Positions 15,782 to 20,796 of a DNA stretch of 20,796 nucleotides are shown piece after piece; positions within the stretch are counted from its first letter, which is position 1, and each line of letters begins with the position of its first letter. The stretch comes from a bacterium (lineage in GTDB: Bacteria > Verrucomicrobiota > Kiritimatiellia > UBA8416 > CAMZLY01). A program made the position numbers and the translations under genes. The stretch spans positions 1-20,796 of the forward strand of contig DAOVUR010000006.1 in the NCBI GenBank assembly GCA_030632465.1. The letters are read 5' to 3'. The notes under the pieces are model-generated. The model was not told the DNA's origin. It made no database searches and saw nothing but the letters and a program-made list of their open reading frames with translations.

Positions 15782-16730
15782 AATCAATGAACAACTAAAA
15801 AGCCTATTCACAAAAAACTTAGGCCTAAAAGGATTGGCACTCCTATTAGCAATTGTAACGTTTTATGCCATACGCGAAGCAACCAGCTCCGAAGTCAGCT
15901 ATGACATCCCCCTCGAAATAGAGGTAAAGCCCGGGGTCGCTATTCTTGACAAAGAAGTAGAAACCATTCATGTAACCTTCCGAGGCGCAAAAGATGACTT
16001 AAGTAAACTTGATCAAAAACAGCTCAAGATTGAAGTCAAACCACGGGCAGCAACCGTAAGTGGCCCGCAACAAGTACATATCACCTCACGTAGCATTGCA
16101 GGCGCAAGAGGCGTCACAATCGCAAGTATCAAACCATCAAATGTCATGATAACATTTGACCACGAGGTACAAAAGTCAGTAACAATCTCCCCACCAGTAA
16201 TACAAGGCTCCCCATTAATAGGACGTGCAGAATTGGAATATAGCCCGAAAGTCGCCATGATAAGTGGCTCCCACCAGAGACTAAGCGACCTAGAAAGCGT
16301 CACGACGGAGCCTGTTGATGTGGATGGACGTGTTGAGTCATTCAACAAAACTATACGTATTCTTATCCCTGGCGGAAAAGGCATCATTAAAGTAGAACCA
16401 AAAGAAGTTCTAGTAAAAGTAAATATTATTGCCGAAGTTGTTTCCGTAACGATGACCAATGTTACGGTCTTTGCCATCACCGAGCCTGGTACATATTCTG
16501 CAACACAATTTGATCCACCAACGGTAACAGTTACCCTAGACGGAAACGCAGAAATAATCGATAAACTTGATTTCGGCAAAGTACGAGTCTTCGCAAACTG
16601 CCAAAATCTAAATGCAGATAGCACCAACGCTATCCCACTAAATGTTCATCTTCCCGTAAACAAAGATATCTCGATCAAATTAGAACCTGACAGTGTTATG
16701 TTAATAAGAAATAGTAACGACATATTATGA
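15774..16730 (+). CDS. cdaR: YbbR-domain protein (CdaR-like regulator of CdaA)
   Basis: 318 residues from ATG 15774, chosen because AGGAG (15762-15766) lies 7 bases upstream; the longer frame opening at 15735 lacks such a site and would overlap cdaA further. A single membrane helix (about 16-33) anchors an extracytoplasmic chain of YbbR repeats: successive beta-rich units with IEVKPG near the start, VHVTFRGAK-type strands, and later VTVTLDG and VSVT stretches. In Firmicutes CdaR binds CdaA and modulates c-di-AMP synthesis; the same partnership is inferred here from the 8-base gene overlap. The stop codon overlaps the ftsK start (ATGA). Individual repeats are poorly conserved in sequence, so their exact number is uncertain. 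Confidence 0.88.
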   Translation: MSKINEQLKSLFTKNLGLKGLALLLAIVTFYAIREATSSEVSYDIPLEIEVKPGVAILDKEVETIHVTFRGAKDDLSKLDQKQLKIEVKPRAATVSGPQQVHITSRSIAGARGVTIASIKPSNVMITFDHEVQKSVTISPPVIQGSPLIGRAELEYSPKVAMISGSHQRLSDLESVTTEPVDVDGRVESFNKTIRILIPGGKGIIKVEPKEVLVKVNIIAEVVSVTMTNVTVFAITEPGTYSATQFDPPTVTVTLDGNAEIIDKLDFGKVRVFANCQNLNADSTNAIPLNVHLPVNKDISIKLEPDSVMLIRNSNDIL

Positions 16731-19102
16731 AAGAAAAATCTAACAAACAAGCCGAGCAAGGATTTCGTTTAGTTGGCGGTATTGTACTGCTGGCCTTCTG
16801 TCTATTTCTTGCAATAGCTCTATTTTCCTATAATTGGCGCGATATAAGTATTCTACATACACCACCAAACAGCCCACCTTACAACCTAATTGGTCCTGTT
16901 GGTGCATGGCTATCATTCGCACTATATGGACTACTAGGTGTAGGCGCATACCTCACACCAATCTACTGTTTCGTCTTTGGGCTAATACTGATTTTTGACC
17001 ACGAAAAACGCGTATGGCCACGTGGCGCATGGCTTGCATCAATTGTGCTCTGCTTGGTCTCTATCATAGAATTAAACAGCTCTGAATGGGTTGCCACCTG
17101 CGATCGGCTGAACATTATCTTTGCTGGAGGACTCTTTGGGCGTCTAGTTATTAGCGGCTTATTGATAAAGTTTCTAGGGGAAGTTGGTACCTATATATTA
17201 ACCTTCTCTTTGCTTATCATATCCATCATTCTACTAATTGAAGTCAGAAATATACTTAAAGGTGTAAATAGCATTTCGCACACAACCATGCTTGGACTAA
17301 ACAAACTACAAGCAAACATAGAAGCTAAACAAGACAGCAAACAACAGCTAGAAAAAGAAGAACGTCACATTGAAAAACAGCGTAAAAGATTAGAAAAAGA
17401 GATTGCCAAAAAAACGAAAAAATCACCTGTTATCCAGCCAAAGCAAAAACCAGCAGTTGCATCAGAACACGTATCAAAGCCAATCCCACGCGTAAAAAAG
17501 ATGAAACCAAAGAAAGTAGCTGCGCCAGTGGCTACACCAAAGAAAATGCTAGAACAAACAGTCGAGTCCAATGATGTAGATAACCCTACCCCTAACCTCA
17601 ACTACACACTTCCTCCTCTTTCCCTACTCGACACCCCACCACCAGCCTCCAAACGCAAAATCAAATCAGACACAACAACTACTGCGCGAATTATAATAGA
17701 AACTCTGGCCGAGTTTGGCATAGAATGCGAGGTCACAAATATAGAACAAGGCCCAACTGTTACAAGCTATGAGCTACTACCAGCAGCAGGTATACGAGTA
17801 GAGCGGATCAATGGACTCAGTAACAACCTTGCTCTTTCGTTAAAAGCCACCAGCGTGCGCGTACAAGCGCCAATACCAGGCAAAGGAGTTGTCGGCATCG
17901 AAGTACCAAACGAAGTCTCCAAGATGGTACTGTTACGTGATATCATTGAAACTGAAGAGTGGCAAGAAGAAGAGGCCGCTCTACCGCTTGTGCTTGGGCA
18001 AGACACCAGCGGCAACAACCTTATTGCCGATCTGGCAAAAATGCCACACTTGCTCATTGCTGGCGCAACCGGTGCCGGCAAAACCGTATCAATGAACACA
18101 ATCTTAGTAGGGCTCTTAATGGCACGCACACCAGAAGAGATGAAATTAATCCTAGTTGACCCAAAAATTGTGGAATTTGACGCTTATAATAATCTTCCTC
18201 ACTTAGTGGTTCCCGTTATCACTAATCCCAAAAAAGTTGCATTGGGCTTACGCTGGGCCATCACAGAAATGGAGCGTCGCTACAAAATGTTTGCCAAAGT
18301 AAAAGTGCGTAACATTGACGGCTTCAACAACAGGGAATTACAACAACAAGGTGACCTGTTTGGAAGTGATGATAAACAAGCAGAAACAAAAAATAAGATT
18401 CCAGATAAAGTACCTTATATAGTTATCGTTATCGATGAACTCGCCGATATCATGATGGCCGACAAAGCAGAAACAGAAAACTGCATAGCACGTCTCGCAC
18501 AACTATCACGTGCAGTTGGTATCCATATGATTCTATCCACTCAACGTCCATCAGTAAATGTCATAACCGGTACCATCAAGGCAAATGTACCAGCCCGTAT
18601 CGCGTTCCAGGTTGCACAAAAAGTTGATAGTCGTACTATTCTTGATAATAACGGCGCCGACAAACTTCTCGGCCGTGGTGATCTACTATTCCTTCCTCCC
18701 GGTACTAGTTCACTTGTCCGTGCACAAGGAGCTATGACTTCCGACAGAGAAATAGATGCAGTTACAGCCTATATCAAAGAACAAGGAGAACCATCTTTTG
18801 TAACTGAAATCCTAGAAAAAATTCAGAAAAAAGGAGCTGTCACACCTGGCGTAGATAGTGGCGAAGATGACGAACTACTGGAACAAGCCATCGAAATAAT
18901 CAAACAAACTCAACGCGCATCCACATCTTCACTGCAGCGCCGACTCCGCATCGGTTACAACCGTGCAGGTCGTTTAATGGACGTTTTAGAGAGCCGCGGA
19001 GTAGTAGGACCACCACGTGGTTCAGATCCGCGTGAGATTCTTATTGATCTTGATGGAGAAATCCCCAATAATCCGAACAGTTCAGTGGAAGCAGAGGAAT
19101 AA
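16727..19102 (+). CDS. ftsK: DNA translocase FtsK/SpoIIIE
   Basis: 791 residues. The N-terminal 175 residues carry four or five membrane helices that place it at the division septum. Residues about 190-310 are a lysine/glutamate- then proline-rich linker, shorter than in E. coli. The motor follows with an alpha domain (about 315-420) and beta RecA-like domain: Walker A GATGAGKT at 446-453 and Walker B VIVIDELAD near 565-573, with LSTQRPSVNVITG and KANVPARIAFQV typical of FtsK. The last 75 residues are the winged-helix gamma domain (RRLRIGYNRAGRLMD), which reads KOPS-like polarity sequences. It pumps chromosome ends through the closing septum and activates Xer recombination at dif. It is co-translated with cdaR through an ATGA overlap, and the next gene begins 3 bases after its stop. 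Confidence 0.97.
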   Translation: MKEKSNKQAEQGFRLVGGIVLLAFCLFLAIALFSYNWRDISILHTPPNSPPYNLIGPVGAWLSFALYGLLGVGAYLTPIYCFVFGLILIFDHEKRVWPRGAWLASIVLCLVSIIELNSSEWVATCDRLNIIFAGGLFGRLVISGLLIKFLGEVGTYILTFSLLIISIILLIEVRNILKGVNSISHTTMLGLNKLQANIEAKQDSKQQLEKEERHIEKQRKRLEKEIAKKTKKSPVIQPKQKPAVASEHVSKPIPRVKKMKPKKVAAPVATPKKMLEQTVESNDVDNPTPNLNYTLPPLSLLDTPPPASKRKIKSDTTTTARIIIETLAEFGIECEVTNIEQGPTVTSYELLPAAGIRVERINGLSNNLALSLKATSVRVQAPIPGKGVVGIEVPNEVSKMVLLRDIIETEEWQEEEAALPLVLGQDTSGNNLIADLAKMPHLLIAGATGAGKTVSMNTILVGLLMARTPEEMKLILVDPKIVEFDAYNNLPHLVVPVITNPKKVALGLRWAITEMERRYKMFAKVKVRNIDGFNNRELQQQGDLFGSDDKQAETKNKIPDKVPYIVIVIDELADIMMADKAETENCIARLAQLSRAVGIHMILSTQRPSVNVITGTIKANVPARIAFQVAQKVDSRTILDNNGADKLLGRGDLLFLPPGTSSLVRAQGAMTSDREIDAVTAYIKEQGEPSFVTEILEKIQKKGAVTPGVDSGEDDELLEQAIEIIKQTQRASTSSLQRRLRIGYNRAGRLMDVLESRGVVGPPRGSDPREILIDLDGEIPNNPNSSVEAEE

Positions 19103-19105
19103 AAT

Positions 19106-20260
19106 ATGGCACTTGGAAATATATTAAAAGAAGCACGTCTGCGTAAAAACTTTACCACATCAGAAGTTGCGTCAGAAACACGTATGAAAATACAACTCGT
19201 TCAAGCAATTGAAGACGAGGATTACAACGCTTTTCCTGCCGCCATCTATGGCAAAGGATTTATCAAGCTATATGCCGAATGCGTCGACGTGGCTCCTGCA
19301 CCACTAATTGACGAATATGTCAATGCACTATCCAATAAGCAGACCCCTAAACCAGCCACTCAACCAATCCCTCAACCAAAATCTCGCAGAACTATAGCCA
19401 ATAATGAACCACTCTTTGGCCACTCAGAACAAACAAAAACAGAGGCGACACAAGAAGAGCATATCGAGGAAGCAAACGAACCTACTATCGAAGAAGAACC
19501 TATACTTCAAGAAGACATAGCTATCGAAATTGAAGAAGATGTAGCAGTTGAAATTGACGAACCTGTCATTGAAAAGGTGGAAGCAGCTACCATCAGCAAA
19601 CCAGATCCTGTCTCCTTAGATATTGAATCGGAGACTCATGAAGAAGTTCCTGCAGATGATCTTTTCTCCATAAGTAAACCGGAAACAGAAGAATTAGAAG
19701 AGGCAACAGTTATCACTCCACTACCGTCGCAAGAAGAGGAAACATCACTAGAATCTGAAGAAGAAGATTTCTTTGATTCAGGATCAGAAGAGCCTGAAAC
19801 TGTAGATGTAGAGGAACCAGTATTTATTGATCTAGAACCAGAAACAGAAGAACTAGAGCCTGAGCCTGAAGAACCTGTATTCGAGGAGGATATAGAGGTT
19901 GCGCAGGATCTAGACGAACCAGAACTAGAGGAAGTCGAACCTGAGTCTAAAGATTTCGAAACTATAGAACTAGGTCCCGATGAATCGGGTATTATGATTC
20001 CCGAAGATGATGACCCAGAGCCTATAGTACATACATCTCCTCTAATGAAAAAACGAGAAGCTGATGAACCTATCAGCATGAAAAAAATAGACTTTTCAGA
20101 GTACAACATAAAGGCGATAAGTATTTCAGTAGGCGTACTCATTCTACTGATAATGCTCATCTCCACCATCAGTCGTTGCGCCAGCCGCAAGCCAGTAGTA
20201 GCTCCTGAAAACGAGCAACTTGAGCTAGCAATGCCGCCAGCCGACCCATACCTGAAATAA
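19106..20260 (+). CDS. RodZ-like HTH membrane protein with a long acidic linker
   Basis: 384 residues. Residues 1-75 are the Cro/CI-type helix-turn-helix found at the N-terminus of RodZ (GNILKEARLRKNFTTSEVA, then AAIYGKGFIKLYAE), which in RodZ binds MreB rather than DNA. Residues about 100-320 are very rich in glutamate, aspartate, proline and serine, with no predicted fold. One membrane helix lies at about 335-357, leaving only about 27 residues outside. The beta-rich periplasmic domain of E. coli RodZ is therefore missing, and the cytoplasmic part is much enlarged. The start is supported by AGAGGA (19093-19098), 7 bases upstream, and the gene starts 3 bases after ftsK. A role in cell shape or division-site organisation is inferred from the HTH type and the ftsK operon. 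No clear intrinsic terminator follows. Confidence 0.82.
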   Translation: MALGNILKEARLRKNFTTSEVASETRMKIQLVQAIEDEDYNAFPAAIYGKGFIKLYAECVDVAPAPLIDEYVNALSNKQTPKPATQPIPQPKSRRTIANNEPLFGHSEQTKTEATQEEHIEEANEPTIEEEPILQEDIAIEIEEDVAVEIDEPVIEKVEAATISKPDPVSLDIESETHEEVPADDLFSISKPETEELEEATVITPLPSQEEETSLESEEEDFFDSGSEEPETVDVEEPVFIDLEPETEELEPEPEEPVFEEDIEVAQDLDEPELEEVEPESKDFETIELGPDESGIMIPEDDDPEPIVHTSPLMKKREADEPISMKKIDFSEYNIKAISISVGVLILLIMLISTISRCASRKPVVAPENEQLELAMPPADPYLK

Positions 20261-20289
20261 AATATATCGTCGTTCTTAGACTATTTTTA

Positions 20290-20359
20290 ATGCAGGCCTA
20301 GTGTACAGGTCTCAGGGGCAGTAAACTCAAGCCAAATACTAGATATCGCCTCAAGCGAC
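20290..20359. repeat. Direct repeat copy 1 (decayed rimO-tail-like copy)
   Basis: Matches 20480-20549 at an exact offset of 190 bases, with about 9 mismatches in 69. Read on the minus strand it begins with a relic of the last rimO codons (GTC GCT), but the next codon is TGA instead of TCA. It includes CCTAGT...ACTAG arms that can pair. Confidence 0.85.
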
Positions 20360-20480
20360 CTATCAGAAAACATCACTATTCAGATCGCCGGTATAAACCT
20401 GATAAATATAAATCAAAGTATAGTTACCACTATAGATACTAGATCACCTCACCACAATAAGCGAAAGATGATATCTAGTA
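20337..20480. repeat. Inverted 11-base pair bounding the spacer between the direct repeats
   Basis: TACTAGATATC at 20337-20347 and its exact reverse complement GATATCTAGTA at 20470-20480. The second arm ends immediately before the conserved TGCAGG start of repeat copy 2. The arms enclose 122 bases of unique AT-rich sequence. Confidence 0.7.
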
Positions 20481-20549
20481 TGCAGGCCTAGTTTACAGGG
20501 TTCAGGGGAAGTAAACTCAAGCCAAATACTAGGTATTATCTGAAGCGAC
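20480..20549. repeat. Direct repeat copy 2, overlapping the 3' end of rimO
   Basis: Second copy of the repeat. Its right end encodes the final six residues and the stop codon (20529-20531) of rimO on the minus strand. The outer arms CCTAGT and ACTAGG and the inner arms AGTTTAC and GTAAACT are perfect, so it can form a hairpin at the end of the rimO transcript. No T-run follows. Confidence 0.85.
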
Positions 20550-20796
20550 AACGGCATACATGTCATACCCCTCCTGCTCCGTATAACGAATAGGCGCAAA
20601 TGACCCGGCGCCAATACCTTGTTCTACTCCAGAGACAATAACCTGACCATCAACCTCAGGAGCCAGTCGGCGTGTTCTTGCAAACCACATATCAGACTCT
20701 CCCTCAACTCCGCTCTCCAGCAATGCTGTAGTTTCCTTTCCGATAAGTGCAGCAGCCTTCTTGTCCAATATCTCACGTTGTGCCAACATAAGCATA
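20529..20796 (-). CDS. rimO: Ribosomal protein S12 methylthiotransferase RimO, C-terminal fragment
   Basis: The last 89 or so residues of a minus-strand gene that runs off the window; the full protein is normally about 430-460 residues. The visible part covers the end of the radical-SAM region (LMLAQREILDKKAAALIGK, matching the family's LM-x(2)-Q-x-I) and the TRAM domain. RAPEVDG-type spacing (LAPEVDGQVIVSG) and the closing EGYDMYAVV are typical of RimO rather than MiaB, whose TRAM domain lacks the APEVDG motif. RimO adds a methylthio group to an aspartate of ribosomal protein S12. The last six residues and the stop codon lie inside a repeat that is duplicated 190 bases away, so the natural C-terminus may have been changed by the repeat. 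The catalytic CxxxCxxC motif is outside the window. Confidence 0.88.
   Translation of the reverse strand, partial: MLMLAQREILDKKAAALIGKETTALLESGVEGESDMWFARTRRLAPEVDGQVIVSGVEQGIGAGSFAPIRYTEQEGYDMYAVVASDNT

Larger units (their letters stand above)
20261..20528. other. Intergenic region between the convergent rodZ-like and rimO genes
   Basis: No coding sequence is seen. It holds one full and most of a second copy of a direct repeat, plus an inverted 11-base pair around the spacer. A short TATAGT/ACTATA hairpin lies near 20420-20435, and TATCAG (20361-20366) pairs with CTGATA (20399-20404). No T-rich terminator is evident on either strand. Confidence 0.5.

Noticed and set aside
16013..16627. 204-residue open frame antisense to the ybbR-like gene
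   Set aside because: Serine/threonine-rich shadow with no motif; the plus-strand frame has the start signal and operon context.
19636..20190. 184-residue serine-rich frame antisense to the RodZ-like gene
   Set aside because: The serine runs are the complement of glutamate-rich codons in the acidic linker.
20290..20549. CRISPR array or integron attC site
   Set aside because: Only two copies with a 120-base spacer and 9 mismatches, no cas or integrase gene, and no clear core-site motifs.

Overview
The window is bacterial chromosome, moderately AT-rich, with genes packed tightly and often overlapping by 1-8 bases. Gene content and protein style fit the PVC superphylum, most likely a Kiritimatiellota or Lentisphaerota relative: an AT-rich Gram-negative-type genome with ftsH-folP next to a diadenylate cyclase operon, a GspG-like pseudopilin domain, a variant HisI and large surface-glycan genes. 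The phylum is an inference from style; there is no rRNA gene or other decisive marker here.

Bases 1-10164 are a surface-polysaccharide locus. On the plus strand are a capsule-synthesis family protein and, one base later, a 1262-residue protein that joins a GT2 glycosyltransferase to a multi-pass GT-C-like membrane region and a large C-terminal region. On the minus strand, running towards them, are an AlgI-type MBOAT O-acyltransferase, a coupled SGNH-type membrane-anchored protein, then (after a 147-base gap with a good promoter) a CMP-nonulosonate synthetase fused to a HAD phosphatase domain, and a UDP-GlcNAc 2-epimerase. Together they suggest a glycan containing a CMP-activated acidic sugar (sialic-acid-like or Kdo-like) and O-acyl groups. 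No nonulosonate synthase (NeuB) is inside the window.

Bases 10165-11424 hold a divergent intergenic region, a hisI-like gene whose DCDxD metal motif reads NCEQN, and a small membrane protein that combines an N-terminal zinc ribbon with a GspG-type pseudopilin C-domain but has no prepilin leader. Bases 11425-11804 carry no gene; they contain several inverted repeats and GC-richer patches that look like decayed intergenic repeats or a structured RNA.

Bases 11805-20260 are a housekeeping block on the plus strand. A strong promoter drives ftsH and the overlapping folP. A second promoter with the same -10 sequence (TATTAT) drives cdaA (c-di-AMP synthase), a YbbR/CdaR-like regulator, ftsK and a RodZ-like HTH membrane protein, linking envelope quality control, folate synthesis, c-di-AMP signalling, chromosome segregation and cell shape. 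glmM, the gene that commonly sits beside either ftsH-folP or cdaA-cdaR, is absent.

Bases 20261-20796 hold a pair of about 69-base direct repeats exactly 190 bases apart. The second copy forms the last codons and stop of rimO, which enters the window on the minus strand as a 3' fragment.
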